Source: JBDTSW01 sp051004675 (lineage in GTDB: Bacteria; Actinomycetota; Thermoleophilia; Solirubrobacterales; 70-9). Taken from it: DNA of 64,000 nucleotides. Positions within the stretch are counted from its first letter, which is position 1; each line of letters starts with the position of its first letter. The notes under the pieces are model-generated. The model did no database searches. It saw nothing but the letters and a program-made list of their open reading frames with translations, and was not told the origin of the DNA. The stretch covers positions 45,822-109,821 of the forward strand of contig JBPCKC010000012.1 of the NCBI GenBank assembly GCA_051004675.1, read 5' to 3'. This document shows positions 53,184-63,401 of this stretch, in pieces. A program made the position numbers and the translations under genes.

Positions 53184-54901
53184 GGCCGAAGCAGGTAGTC
53201 GAGGAGGTCCTCGGTGGCGCCGCCGCCGCGAGGCCGATCGCCGCCGCCCCCGCCGCCCTGTCCCAGCGTGTCCAGCCCACGGCCCCCGAGGTTGTCGAGG
53301 AGGTCCTCCAGTCGCGGCGGGAGGTCGCTGGGGTCGGGCAGCGGCAGACCGCCCCCGGGCGGGCCTTGACCGTCCGGCGCCCGCGGATCGGTCTCCGCGC
53401 GGTCGCTACGCGGCTCGGCGCCCGCCCCGCCGCCGGCCTGCGCGCGCCGGGAGTCCTTCGGGTCGTTCGGGTCGCACAGCGTGGTGCGGGCGTGCTCGGG
53501 CGCCGTGCCGCTGGGGCAGACGCCGGGGTCGTACTTGGCCAGGCCGAGGTCCTCGTTGATCCCGGGCTGGTTGGGGCCGAGCCAGGTGGAGCAGGGGGCG
53601 ATGTCGGCGAAGTCCGTCGTGGTGCCGCCCGCCTCCGCGGGGATGCCCGGGGCTCCCGTGTTCAGGTCGCGACCGCTCGAGAAGGAGCCGCACGGCCCCG
53701 AGAACGCTTCGTAGAGGTTGATGTGAAGCGCGTGCCCGCCGCGATCGAACTGATTCAGCGCCAGGGCCTGGTAGTACGGGTAGTTGAGGAGACCCTCGAA
53801 GCCGGTGTAGCCCATCGTCTGGCGGGTCCCGGGCCGCTCTCCGGTGCGCCCGGTGGCCGGGCCGGCCAGGTCGTTGATCTCGACGGCTCGCCGCGGGTCG
53901 TCGAGGTCGCTGAGGAAGTCGGCGAGGATCTCCGCCGTCTCCGGGGCCGGACGTCCGGCGCGGGCGAGCAGCTCCAGCTCGTCCTCACCGTGGCGGAGCG
54001 CCCGCTCGCCAACCACGGCGGCGTCGCCCAAGCTGACGAGGGAGTCCTCGGAGGCGCGCTGGAACGGCGGCAGGCTCTGCGTCAGGCGGTAGAGCTCGGG
54101 CGCGGCCTCGCGGAGCGCCGCGAGGAAGGGCGCCTGCTCGGTCGCGGTGTCGTTGAGCTGGGCGAGCGTCGGGCGCAGCTCGGCGATGTAGTCGTCGAAG
54201 AGGTCGAAGCCCCGCGAGACATCCTCGCGCCGCTCGAGCGCTGTGGATGCGAGATCCTCGGCCTCGTCGACGAAGTCCACCACCTGCTCCCGGTAGCGCG
54301 CCAACTCCCCGGAGACGCGCTCGGAGTTGACGTTCAGGTCCCGGATCGACTTCGTCTGTTCGGCGAGAATCGCGGTCACTTCCTCGAGCTCGGTGAGCGC
54401 CGGTGCTCCCAGGCGGATCGCCTCCCGCAGGTTCTCGGGGTTCCCGGCGAGCGCGGTTCCGAACTCGTTCACCAGCAGGGTCAGGCGCTCGCGGTAGGGC
54501 TCGCGGAAGGTGTTTGCCACCAGGTCGGGCTGAATCGCGATCTGCACCCGGCTCGCCGGGATCAGCCCGCCCTCGGGGAGCGGCTCGCCGGCCGGCTGGC
54601 AATCGAGGTAGTACTCGGCCAGCAGCGACTGGGGGGAGGACTCGCACTCGGTCTCATCGCCCAGCCGGGCGAGGTCTCCGGTCAGCTCGACGGTGACCAC
54701 CGCCCGCTTGGCGTCGTTGACGGACAGGTCTGCGACCCGGCCGACCGTGACGCCGGCGACCCGCACGTTCGAGTCCACGACCAGCCCGAAGGCGTTGTAC
54801 ATCTCGATCCGGTAGGTGTGGACGTCGTCCGCGCCCGCGACGGCGCCCAGGCTGCCGGCGCCGCTCAGGATCACGGCCACGATGAGCGCCAGCCGCCTCA
54901 T
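53180..54901 (-). CDS. MCE/MlaD family protein, second gene of the mce cluster, Gly/Pro-rich tail
   Basis: 573 aa. The N-terminus (RRLALIVAVILSGAGSLGAV, then AGADD) looks more like a cleavable signal or short anchor than the helices of its neighbours; no lipobox Cys is present. The MCE domain follows at once (TYRIEMYNAFGLVVDSNVRV, AGVTVGRVADLSV), then a helical region to about residue 390. The C-terminal 110 residues are low-complexity Gly/Pro/Asp with GQGGGGGGDRPRGGG and finish in TEDLLDYLLRP. The ATG at 54901 is in an ATGA overlap with the first gene. Confidence 0.9.
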   Translation of the reverse strand: MRRLALIVAVILSGAGSLGAVAGADDVHTYRIEMYNAFGLVVDSNVRVAGVTVGRVADLSVNDAKRAVVTVELTGDLARLGDETECESSPQSLLAEYYLDCQPAGEPLPEGGLIPASRVQIAIQPDLVANTFREPYRERLTLLVNEFGTALAGNPENLREAIRLGAPALTELEEVTAILAEQTKSIRDLNVNSERVSGELARYREQVVDFVDEAEDLASTALERREDVSRGFDLFDDYIAELRPTLAQLNDTATEQAPFLAALREAAPELYRLTQSLPPFQRASEDSLVSLGDAAVVGERALRHGEDELELLARAGRPAPETAEILADFLSDLDDPRRAVEINDLAGPATGRTGERPGTRQTMGYTGFEGLLNYPYYQALALNQFDRGGHALHINLYEAFSGPCGSFSSGRDLNTGAPGIPAEAGGTTTDFADIAPCSTWLGPNQPGINEDLGLAKYDPGVCPSGTAPEHARTTLCDPNDPKDSRRAQAGGGAGAEPRSDRAETDPRAPDGQGPPGGGLPLPDPSDLPPRLEDLLDNLGGRGLDTLGQGGGGGGDRPRGGGATEDLLDYLLRP

Positions 54902-56382
54902 GGCCCGGGCTGCACCATGGTGGGGTCGCACTCGCCGGGCACGCCGTCGGTGAGCGCGCCCGAGTCGGTGAACGGCACCGAGTCATCCGGCGGGAACCCC
55001 GGGCCCAGCGGCCGCTCGTTGCTGCCGGGGCAGCGTCGCGACTGGCCCGTCGTGAGCGCGTCGAACTGCTCGATCGGCGAGTCGGGATCGGTGAGGTCCG
55101 GCAGCCCGGAGATCGTCGGGGAGAAGGTGTTGAAGGTAGTCCCGACGCGCCCGATGCCGCCGATCGCGTCGCTGTAGCCGGAGTGGCTGAAGCCGTCGAA
55201 CCAGCTCACCAGCTCCGTGCCGTAGGCGCGGAAGTAGGAGAGGTTCTGATTCCCGTTCGACAGCGAGCAGAGCGCCTCTCCGAAGCTTCCCTGCCTGTAG
55301 TTGTCGTCGGCGGGGATCTGCAGGTCGGCGGGGTTCGCGGGGCCTGGGCCGCAGTCGGGATTGCTCACCCCCCTCGCTCCTACGGCGATCCGCCGCAGCG
55401 CGGGCTGGATCCGCTGCAGCTCCACGAGGTCGTTGTCGGGGCCGCCGCGGCGGATGATCGCCGAGAGGTCGCGCACGGTCGGGACCGCGTTGCGGGCGGT
55501 CGCCCGCAGCGAGACAAGGTAGGGCCGCAGGAGCTTGGCCGACGGCCGGGCGGCGATCACGAGCGGCTGCACGTCGTCCAGCGCCGCGCGAAGGTTGGCG
55601 AAGGTGGTGTTGGCCGCGCGCAGGAACCCCGGGAGCAGGCCGATCGCGCGGGCCAGCTCGAGCTTGCGATCGCCGATCGCGGTCATCATCAAGTACAGGT
55701 TTCCGACGAGCTGGGAGACGTCGTCGGCGCGGTCCGCCAGCGCCCCGGCGAAGCGCGACCCGTCGATCAGCAGACGCTCGAGGGCGACCTGGTCGTAGCT
55801 CAGCTCGGCGAAGACCCGACGCCCGTTGTAGAGCAGCGGGTTCAGGTACTTATAGCCCTCGTTCGCGTTCTCGGCGACCCCGTCGTAGGAGTTCGCGAAC
55901 CCCTTGACGATGCGCTTGTAGTCCTTGACGGTCTTCTCGTCGAGGAGGTTGAAGAATTGGTCGACGTCGATCGCGCCTACCGTCTCGTCCTGGCTGAGGA
56001 AGCCCCCGTCCTCGATCTCCTCGCCCGCGACGCCCTCAGGCGGGACCGTGAGATCGATCTGGCGGTTGGCGACGCTGGAGAGCGCGGTCCAGCGAACGGT
56101 GGCGACCGTCCCGCGCTTCAGCGGGGCGTACTCCTCATCGACGGTGAAGGTCACGTTCGCCTGCCCGTCGGGGGCAAGCCTGATCTCCTTGACCGTGCCG
56201 ACCGGCTTGGTGCCGACCACCACCTGGTTGTCCTTGATCAGCGCGCTGGCGTTGGAGAACTGCGCCGTGACCTCGTACTCGTCCTCGCCGCCGAGCGCGA
56301 ACCAGCCCACCACCAGCACGACCGCGCCCAGCGCGACGCCTACTGCCGCCCGGGGTGCCCATGACCGTTCCTCCGCCTCCAT
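54898..56382 (-). CDS. MCE/MlaD family protein, first gene of the mce cluster
   Basis: 494 aa. Membrane helix at about residues 12-29 (AVGVALGAVVLVVGWFAL), MCE domain (EYEVTAQFSNASALIKDNQV, GTKPVGTVKEIRL, VRWTALSSVANRQIDL), helical region, and a C-terminal tail with Cys residues (PDCGPG, RRCPG, GECDP). Upstream on the reverse strand a TAGCTT lies 12 nt before the ATG. Genes for YrbE permeases, which normally precede the first mce gene, are absent: the next gene upstream is divergent and unrelated. Confidence 0.9.
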   Translation of the reverse strand: MEAEERSWAPRAAVGVALGAVVLVVGWFALGGEDEYEVTAQFSNASALIKDNQVVVGTKPVGTVKEIRLAPDGQANVTFTVDEEYAPLKRGTVATVRWTALSSVANRQIDLTVPPEGVAGEEIEDGGFLSQDETVGAIDVDQFFNLLDEKTVKDYKRIVKGFANSYDGVAENANEGYKYLNPLLYNGRRVFAELSYDQVALERLLIDGSRFAGALADRADDVSQLVGNLYLMMTAIGDRKLELARAIGLLPGFLRAANTTFANLRAALDDVQPLVIAARPSAKLLRPYLVSLRATARNAVPTVRDLSAIIRRGGPDNDLVELQRIQPALRRIAVGARGVSNPDCGPGPANPADLQIPADDNYRQGSFGEALCSLSNGNQNLSYFRAYGTELVSWFDGFSHSGYSDAIGGIGRVGTTFNTFSPTISGLPDLTDPDSPIEQFDALTTGQSRRCPGSNERPLGPGFPPDDSVPFTDSGALTDGVPGECDPTMVQPGP

Positions 56383-56537
56383 AGAACCGCCCCGAAGCTA
56401 CCAATGGAGGCGGTCCCCCGCGCCGATTGAATTGGCCGCGCAGCCAGCCCACCCCACCGCCGAACCTCCCGCGTCCCCCTCTGGCGGGGCAAAAGGCCGA
56501 GCATGCGGTCATGGTTGCGAGTCGCCGCGGCAGGCGG

Positions 56538-56543
56538 TAGGTT
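56538..56543 (+). promoter_or_regulatory. -10 box of the large secreted repeat protein
   Basis: TAGGTT ends 6 nt before ATG 56550; the 167-bp divergent gap to the mce cluster holds no other gene. Confidence 0.45.
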
Positions 56544-56549
56544 GGGTGC

Positions 56550-59500
56550 ATGGGACGGGGGTACGTCTTTTTTGTCTCGGGGGTCGGCGTGCTGGGCGCC
56601 TGGCTGGCGCTCGCGCCGGGCCCTGCCGCCGCCAGCCACCTGTCCGGTTTCCCGGAGTGCTCCGACGGCCACGACAACGACGGCGACCTCGTCGCCGACT
56701 GGCCGGGGGATTCGAACTGCACCGGCCTCACCGACGACAGCGAGGGAGCCACCAGCGGCGGCGGGGGCTCCGATCTGTTCGTGACCTTCCTTACGCAGTG
56801 GGACAACGGTTCGGGCGGCGCCCCCGACGTGGTTTGCGAGCACACGGCAGTGGCTCAGCCCGGAACCCCGCTCGACGCCCTCACCCTGCAGCCCGTGGAC
56901 GTCAACCAGGGCTGTGAGAGCGGGACCGCCGACGTCTCGGTGGGCGTGCGCGTGCCGCTCAACCTCGACACCAAACGCCCGTCGATCAAGGTCAACAAGA
57001 TCAGCGGCGGGTCGTTGCCGCTTCGGGTGGAGGTCGTCCAGGTGGATTCCCAGGCGCCCGCCCGGCGCGAGACCGTCGGCTACGACGCCCTCGACTCGAG
57101 CGCGCCGGGGACGTTCACGGCGGCACTCGACCTCAACGACCAGGACGGCTCGGCCGCGACGGACGACATCCTGGTGGACCTCACCGTCGGCTTCCCCTCG
57201 AACCAGCTCGCCCTCGTCACCGACAACTATCACCCCGGCGAGACCTTGAACACGCGCAACTCGCTCCACCGCAACCGGGTCAACTTTCGCGATCCGGACG
57301 GAAGCGACGGCTCGACCAAGGTCCCGGGCGCCGCTCACATCGACATCTCGTCGGCGACGAACCACCAGCGGATAGACCTCGCCCGCAATCCCGGCGAGCC
57401 CGGCGGCGGGATCCCGGCCGTCATGGACTTCCTGATCTCGAAGCCGAAAGACGATCCAAAGGTCTCGGGCACCCTCGACCTGCTGCCGCCGAACGCCTCG
57501 ATCGACGTCCTCGACGAAGACACCGCGGCCGACACCGACGCGACGCCCGACCGCAAGACGATCATCTACGACGCCGACGCCACGGTCGACGTCGCGACCG
57601 TCGACGTCGAGACGGTGCGGCGCCTGCCCCGCAAGCGGCCTGTGGTCTCCTCCGGCAAGCGGCCCGGTCTCACGTGCGAGGTCATCCTGTGCGGTCCGCC
57701 GAAGCGGCTGAAGATCCACTCCCGCGTCGAGGACCTGCCGGGCGACCCGGCCGATGACGAGGACGTGAAGCTCGTCTACTCCGGGGCCGAGGACAGGCTG
57801 AGCTACGACGCCAGCGCCGACGTGCCGTTCGCGCGGGTGATCGCCGACGATGAGGCCCCGCTCTTTAACCGCGCCCACTGGCTCAAGGTCGAGCTGACGC
57901 GCGCGCCCAAGCACCTCGACGCCGAGCTGGGCTCGGGGCGGTTCGAGTTCGGTACCCCCGACCAGCGAGGGATCGGGTACGTGAAGTTCGACGCCCTGCA
58001 GGCCGCGCCCACTTTCCCGACCTTCTGCATCCACCCCTGCGAGGACGGCGTCGGAATGGCCGACACGCAGACCTATTACGGCATCAGCGGCGGGATCAGC
58101 CGGCTGAAGACGGCCGATATCACCTTCGCGCCCGACCTCGACGTGAGGGTCGACACGGCGCCCGAGTTCGTCGATCCCAACCCCTGCACCAAGGCGAAGG
58201 GAACCATCATCTGCAAGGGCGCAGAGCAGGTCCCGATCTGGCGCACGCCGATCAACGTCAGCCTCAACCTCCCCAAGGACCCGAAGGACTACTCCAAGGG
58301 CCAGCAGCAGATCAGCGGGCGGATCAGCACGTTGCAGCCGAACACTCGCCTCCAGATGGGCAAGGCGTCGGCGACGCGCAGCCAGATCGTCTACGGCGAC
58401 GCATCGGCGCGCGGCCCCAACTCGGGGCCGGACGTGCGGCTTGACGGCATCAACATGCCGGACCTGCCCAAGGGGACCAACGGCGTCCGCGCGAAGGACC
58501 TCCACGTGCGGCTGAAGAACATGCCGCGCAGACTGCACTTCAGCTACCAGCGCAACCGGCCGGGCGAGGAAGGCGGGGGCTTCCCGCTCAAGCTCGAGGC
58601 CTCGGGCACGGACAACATCCTCGACGAGCTCGACCTGCAGATGACCAGTGGGCCTGACGAGCGCCTGCCGCAGACGGAGTGCATCGACCAAGGCTCGACA
58701 CCGTGCGCGATCTACCGTCGCCTCGACGGGCTCTACTCGCGCGACACCGACTCGAAATACGTCCTTCACGCCCGCCTGACGGCCGTGAAGGAGCTGTTCC
58801 TCCACAAGTTCGGCGACGGGCGGTCCGACTTCCTGATCGGCGACGTCAAGGCCAACGCCTTCAACGACATCGAGCGCGTGCTGCGAATCGACACGCACAG
58901 GCAACTCAAGACCCGCTTCGGCCAGGACAATCCCCAGACGGGGACCGAGACCCTGAAGGCCACGCTCGACAAGCTGCCGCAGCGGGTCGAGCTGACGGCG
59001 ATCTCGGGCCCCGTGCGGACCTCCATCGACTACAGGGGCCGAAACAGCTCCGGGCAGCCGCAGCCCGTCGAGCTCTTCGAGTACGACAAGGACACGACCT
59101 GGCCGGGCTACTCGGTGGCGAACAGCGGCGAGGCGCTCAGTGCCCGGCCGATGCCGGCCTCGCTCGAGATCTGCAAGATGGAGAGCCAGCCAAACTGCGC
59201 GAAGGGCGTCTTCGACGACAACCTGCGGCGCGTCAAGCAGGGGATCGGGCTGGGCGGCATCAACGTCAGCCCCGACCAGGCCAACCAGGGCTCGATCGGC
59301 ATCCACGCCGACCCGCCCACCCACCTCGGCTACTTCGCGACGCCCAACCAGTCGGTCGCCTTCACGCAGCTCTCACTCGACGTGGACGACTTCGCGCTCC
59401 AAGCCCACCAGCGCAAGTTCGACTACGGGGCCACCGACGTCGGCGCGCCGGACGGCAAGCGCGGCTTCCTGGCGATGGATACGGACTGGGACCCCGCGAC

Positions 59501-59765
59501 GGAGGCCGCGGGCGACTCGGATGTCGTCGGCACGATCAAGGTCGTCAAGAACACAAACGACATCACCGAGTTCGACTATCCCGAGGGCTGGGCGTCCGAC
59601 CAGCACGTCTTCGCGTTCGAGCGCACCGGGCTCGTGACCGGCAAGGTGATCGGCATCGGCAAGGTCAACTGTCCCGAGGGGACTTACCTGAGGGCCGGCG
59701 ACGAGATCACCGACCGCTTCTGCAAGAGCCGCCTCACCGAGCTCGGTTTCAAGACCTCGGAGTAG
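56550..59765 (+). CDS. Large secreted repeat protein of unknown function
   Basis: 1071 aa, not recognised. A signal peptide ends near AAA-SHL (about residue 29). A cysteine-bounded calcium-type module follows (CSDGHDNDGDLVADWPGDSN, then C), like the DNDGDG modules of thrombospondin type 3. The rest contains at least eight loosely similar units of 60-130 residues in which an LPxxxxV turn is followed by an I/V-x-Y-D/G-A strand, for example TLDLLPPNASIDVL...KTIIYDADA, TLQPNTRLQM...QIVYGDASA and LDKLPQRVEL...SIDYRGRNS. This indicates an extracellular beta-repeat fold. Cys is rare outside the N-terminus and a few loops. No anchor or enzyme motif was found. Confidence 0.85.
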   Translation: MGRGYVFFVSGVGVLGAWLALAPGPAAASHLSGFPECSDGHDNDGDLVADWPGDSNCTGLTDDSEGATSGGGGSDLFVTFLTQWDNGSGGAPDVVCEHTAVAQPGTPLDALTLQPVDVNQGCESGTADVSVGVRVPLNLDTKRPSIKVNKISGGSLPLRVEVVQVDSQAPARRETVGYDALDSSAPGTFTAALDLNDQDGSAATDDILVDLTVGFPSNQLALVTDNYHPGETLNTRNSLHRNRVNFRDPDGSDGSTKVPGAAHIDISSATNHQRIDLARNPGEPGGGIPAVMDFLISKPKDDPKVSGTLDLLPPNASIDVLDEDTAADTDATPDRKTIIYDADATVDVATVDVETVRRLPRKRPVVSSGKRPGLTCEVILCGPPKRLKIHSRVEDLPGDPADDEDVKLVYSGAEDRLSYDASADVPFARVIADDEAPLFNRAHWLKVELTRAPKHLDAELGSGRFEFGTPDQRGIGYVKFDALQAAPTFPTFCIHPCEDGVGMADTQTYYGISGGISRLKTADITFAPDLDVRVDTAPEFVDPNPCTKAKGTIICKGAEQVPIWRTPINVSLNLPKDPKDYSKGQQQISGRISTLQPNTRLQMGKASATRSQIVYGDASARGPNSGPDVRLDGINMPDLPKGTNGVRAKDLHVRLKNMPRRLHFSYQRNRPGEEGGGFPLKLEASGTDNILDELDLQMTSGPDERLPQTECIDQGSTPCAIYRRLDGLYSRDTDSKYVLHARLTAVKELFLHKFGDGRSDFLIGDVKANAFNDIERVLRIDTHRQLKTRFGQDNPQTGTETLKATLDKLPQRVELTAISGPVRTSIDYRGRNSSGQPQPVELFEYDKDTTWPGYSVANSGEALSARPMPASLEICKMESQPNCAKGVFDDNLRRVKQGIGLGGINVSPDQANQGSIGIHADPPTHLGYFATPNQSVAFTQLSLDVDDFALQAHQRKFDYGATDVGAPDGKRGFLAMDTDWDPATEAAGDSDVVGTIKVVKNTNDITEFDYPEGWASDQHVFAFERTGLVTGKVIGIGKVNCPEGTYLRAGDEITDRFCKSRLTELGFKTSE

Positions 59766-59779
59766 GCGCGCTGCGGCCC

Positions 59780-59785
59780 TAGACT
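59780..59785 (+). promoter_or_regulatory. -10 box of the hisIE-trp operon
   Basis: TAGACT ends 10 nt before ATG 59796. The short leader leaves no room for a tryptophan attenuator. Confidence 0.45.
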
Positions 59786-59795
59786 GCCCGCAAGC

Positions 59796-60422
59796 ATGGG
59801 TGATGCGGGCGAGACCGAGATTCGCTTCGATGACGCGGGCCTCGTCCCGTGCGTCGTTCAGGACTACGCCACCGGCGAGGTGCTGACGCTCGCCTACATG
59901 AACGCCGAGGCGCTCGCGCGCACCCGGGAGACGGGCGAGACCCACTTCTACAGCCGCTCCCGCGACGCCCTCTGGCACAAGGGGGAGACCTCCGGCAACA
60001 CGCAGCGGGTGCGAGCGCTTCGCTTCGACTGCGACGCCGACGCGGTCGTCGCGCTCGTGGACCCGGCGGGCCCGGCCTGCCACACGGGCGAGCGCTCGTG
60101 CTTTCACCGCGATCTCGATTCCGGCCTGGCGCCCGCGCCCGCGGCCCACGAGGCCCTCGGGGCGCTCGAGCGGACCCTGGCCGACCGCGCCCGCGAGCGT
60201 CCCGAGGGCTCCTACACGGCTGAGCTGCTCGCCGATCCGGACCTGATCGGGGCCAAGGTGCGCGAGGAGGCCGAGGAGGCCGCGCGCGCCGCGGCGGGCG
60301 AGTCGGACGAGCGCGTGGCCGAGGAGGCCGCCGACGTCCTCTACCACCTCCAGGTGCTGCTGCGCTCCCGGGACGTCCCGCTGAGCGCCGTCCTGGAGAC
60401 TCTCAATGGCCGTCGTGGCTGA
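59796..60422 (+). CDS. hisIE: Bifunctional phosphoribosyl-AMP cyclohydrolase / phosphoribosyl-ATP pyrophosphatase
   Basis: Catalyses steps two and three of histidine synthesis. The 208-aa fusion has PRA-CH in residues 1-115 (VLTLAYMNAEALARTRETGE, FYSRSRDALWHKGETSGNTQ, metal motif DCDAD, Zn Cys in CHTGERSCF) and PRA-PH after about 125 (SYTAELLADPDLIGAKVREE, AEEAARAA, ADVLYHLQVLL). Actinobacteria usually keep hisI and hisE as separate genes, so the fusion is a feature to note. It overlaps trpE by 17 nt. Confidence 0.94.
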   Translation: MGDAGETEIRFDDAGLVPCVVQDYATGEVLTLAYMNAEALARTRETGETHFYSRSRDALWHKGETSGNTQRVRALRFDCDADAVVALVDPAGPACHTGERSCFHRDLDSGLAPAPAAHEALGALERTLADRARERPEGSYTAELLADPDLIGAKVREEAEEAARAAAGESDERVAEEAADVLYHLQVLLRSRDVPLSAVLETLNGRRG

Positions 60423-61799
60423 GACGGCCCGCGTCGTCCCCGTCGCCGACCGGGTCATCGACGACTGCGAGACCCCGGTCTCCGCGTTCCTGAAGCTCCG
60501 CGAGGCCTTCGAGGGGCCGGCTTACCTGCTCGAGTCCGCCGAGCAGGGCGGGCGCCTGGGCCGCTACTCGTTCCTCGGCTTCCGCCCGCACCGGGAGCTG
60601 CGCTGGTCGCTGGGCGACTCCGGCGACCCCTATGCGCTGGCGGCCGAGCTTGTCGCCGGCTGCGGCGTCGCCGTGCCGGAGGACATGCCGCCGTTCCCCG
60701 GCGGCGCGGTCGGCTTCTTCGGCTACGACCTCGTCCGCACCGTCGAGCGCCTCCCGGAGCCCAACCCCGACCCGCTCGGCCTGCCCGACCTGGCGCTCAT
60801 GGTCTGCGAGCTGATGCTGGTCTTCGACCACCTCAAGCACGAGCTGGGCGTCTTCGCCTTCCCCTTCGAGGAAGCCGACGCTCAGGCGCTGATCGCCGAG
60901 GCGCGCTCCGCGCTGCGCGGCCCGGTGCCCGTCGCCGCGCCAGCCGCGCCGCGGCGCGTCGAGCCGTACGAGTCGAACCTGACGAGGGAGGAGTTCGAGG
61001 CCAACGTCGCCCGGATCGTCGAGTACGTCCACGCCGGCGACGCCTTCCAGGTGGTCCCTTCGCAGCGGTTCTCCGCGCCGGCCCCCGTGGAGGCGTTCTC
61101 GATCTACCGCGGCCTGCGCACCGTCAACCCCTCCCCGTACATGTACTTTCTCGACTTCGGGGACTTCCAGCTCGCCGGGGCTTCGCCGGAGCCGCTGATC
61201 AAGGTCACGGGGCGGACCGTCGAGACGCGGCCGATCGCCGGCACCTACCCCCGGGGCGCGAGCCCGGAGGAGGACCGTCGCAACGCCGAGGCGCTGCTCG
61301 CCGACCCCAAGGAGCGCGCGGAGCACGTGATGCTGGTGGACCTGGGGCGCAACGACCTCGGCCGGGTGTGCGAGTACGGCAGCGTGACCGTGGACGAGAT
61401 GATGGCCGTCGAGACCTACTCCCACGTCCTTCACATCGTGAGCCAGGTCTCGGGGACGCTGCGCGAGGACGTGAGCGCGGTCGACGCGCTGCGAGCGACG
61501 CTGCCCGCGGGGACGCTCTCGGGCGCGCCCAAGGTGCGCGCGATGGAGATCATCGACGAGCTCGAACCGCACAAGCGCTGCTCCTACGGCGGCGCGATCG
61601 GCTACGTGGGCTTCGACGGCGACCTCGACACCGCGATCCACATCCGCACCGTCGTCGTCAAGGACGGGCGTGTCCACGTGCAGGCTGGGGGCGGCACCGT
61701 GGCCGACGCGAAGCCCGCTTACGAGTACCAGGAGAGCGTCAACAAGGCGGCCGCCGTGTTCAAGGCGATCGAGCTCGCGGCGGCGCAGCCGGATTGGCC

Positions 61800-61803
<4 letters not shown>
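60406..61803 (+). CDS. trpE: Anthranilate synthase component I
   Basis: Converts chorismate to anthranilate with ammonia from TrpG. The 465-aa protein carries the tryptophan feedback motif LLES (YLLESAEQGGRLGRYSFLGF) and the chorismate-binding domain with QVVPSQRFS, GASPEPLIKV, TRPIAGTYPRG, HVMLVDLGRNDLGRV and GTLSGAPKVRAMEII. ATG 60406 is inside the hisIE end, and an alternative start would cut the regulatory domain. The stop overlaps trpG. Confidence 0.96.
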
Positions 61804-62369
<566 letters not shown>

Positions 62370-63401
62370 ATGCCGAACGAGATCGTCACCCGCGCAATCG
62401 ACGCCGTCGCGAGCGGCGAGAGCCTCACCGCCGACCACGCGTCAGCGGTCCTGGACGAGATCATGGAGGGTCGCTCCAGCGAGGTGCAGACCGCCGCGTT
62501 CCTGATCGCGCTGCGGGCGAAGGGAGAGACGGTCGCCGAGCTGGTCGGGCTGGCACGCAGCATGCGCCGCCTGGCCGCCGCCGTCGAGACCGGCCGCGAG
62601 GACCTCCTCGATACGGCCGGCACCGGTGGCGGGCCGTCCACCTTCAACATCTCGACCGCCGCCGCCCTCGTGGCCGCGGGCGCCGGGTGCGCCGTCGCCA
62701 AGCACGGCAACCGCTCCAACACCAGCCGCTCCGGTTCCGCCGACCTGCTGGAGGCCCTCGGCGTGAGAATCGAGCTCGCTCCCGCGGCCGTGGCGCGCTG
62801 CATCGACGAGGTCGGCTTCGGGTTCATGTTCGCGCCCGCCCATCACGCCGCCATGAAGCATGTGGTCCCCGTGCGAAAGGAGCTGGCCGTTAGGACCATC
62901 TTCAACTTCCTGGGTCCGCTCACCAACCCGGCGGGCGCGCGGCGCCAACTCCTCGGCGTCTCCGACCGCCGCTACCAGGAGACGATCGCCGAGGCGCTCG
63001 TGGGCCTGGGCTGCGAGCGCGCGCTGGTCGTGAGCGGCGAGGACGGCCTCGACGAGCTGTCGATCGCGGGCCGCACCCGCGTGATCGAGGTCAGCGACGG
63101 GGCCACTCGCGAGTGGTTCGCCGATCCCGCGGACGCTGGTTTGGAGGGGGGCTCGCTGGACGCCATCGCGGGCGGCAGCCCAGAGGAGAACGCGGCCGTG
63201 GTGAAGGCGGTGCTGGAGGGCGACACGGGCCCGGCCCGCGACGTCGTGGCGCTGAACGCGGGCGCGGCGATTTTGACGGCCGGCGCCTGCGGGGACCTGG
63301 CGGGTGGCGTGGCGAAGGCCCGCGAATCCCTGGACACCGGGCAGGCGGCCGGCGTCCTTCGGCGGCTGATCGACACCACCGCTAGCCTCTCCGCCGGATG
63401 A
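62370..63401 (+). CDS. trpD: Anthranilate phosphoribosyltransferase
   Basis: Joins anthranilate to PRPP. 343 aa with the PRPP motif DTAGTGGGPSTFNIST, KHGNRSNTSRSGSADLLEAL, FMFAPAHHAAMKHV and the FLGPLTNPAGARRQLLGV segment. ATG 62370 directly follows the trpG stop with no gap. The stop overlaps trpC by 4 nt. Confidence 0.96.
   Translation: MPNEIVTRAIDAVASGESLTADHASAVLDEIMEGRSSEVQTAAFLIALRAKGETVAELVGLARSMRRLAAAVETGREDLLDTAGTGGGPSTFNISTAAALVAAGAGCAVAKHGNRSNTSRSGSADLLEALGVRIELAPAAVARCIDEVGFGFMFAPAHHAAMKHVVPVRKELAVRTIFNFLGPLTNPAGARRQLLGVSDRRYQETIAEALVGLGCERALVVSGEDGLDELSIAGRTRVIEVSDGATREWFADPADAGLEGGSLDAIAGGSPEENAAVVKAVLEGDTGPARDVVALNAGAAILTAGACGDLAGGVAKARESLDTGQAAGVLRRLIDTTASLSAG

Noticed and set aside
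47197..55177. Several forward open frames of 400-680 codons opposite the mce genes
   Set aside because: Arg/Val/Gly-rich shadows; the reverse frames carry MCE domains and ATGA couplings.
56340..59324. 994-codon open frame on the reverse strand
   Set aside because: Antisense to the large secreted protein; no domain, and the forward frame has a signal peptide, a -10 box and ordered repeats.
59766..59795. trp attenuator or leader peptide
   Set aside because: Only 30 bp between the previous stop and hisIE; no Trp codon run or terminator.
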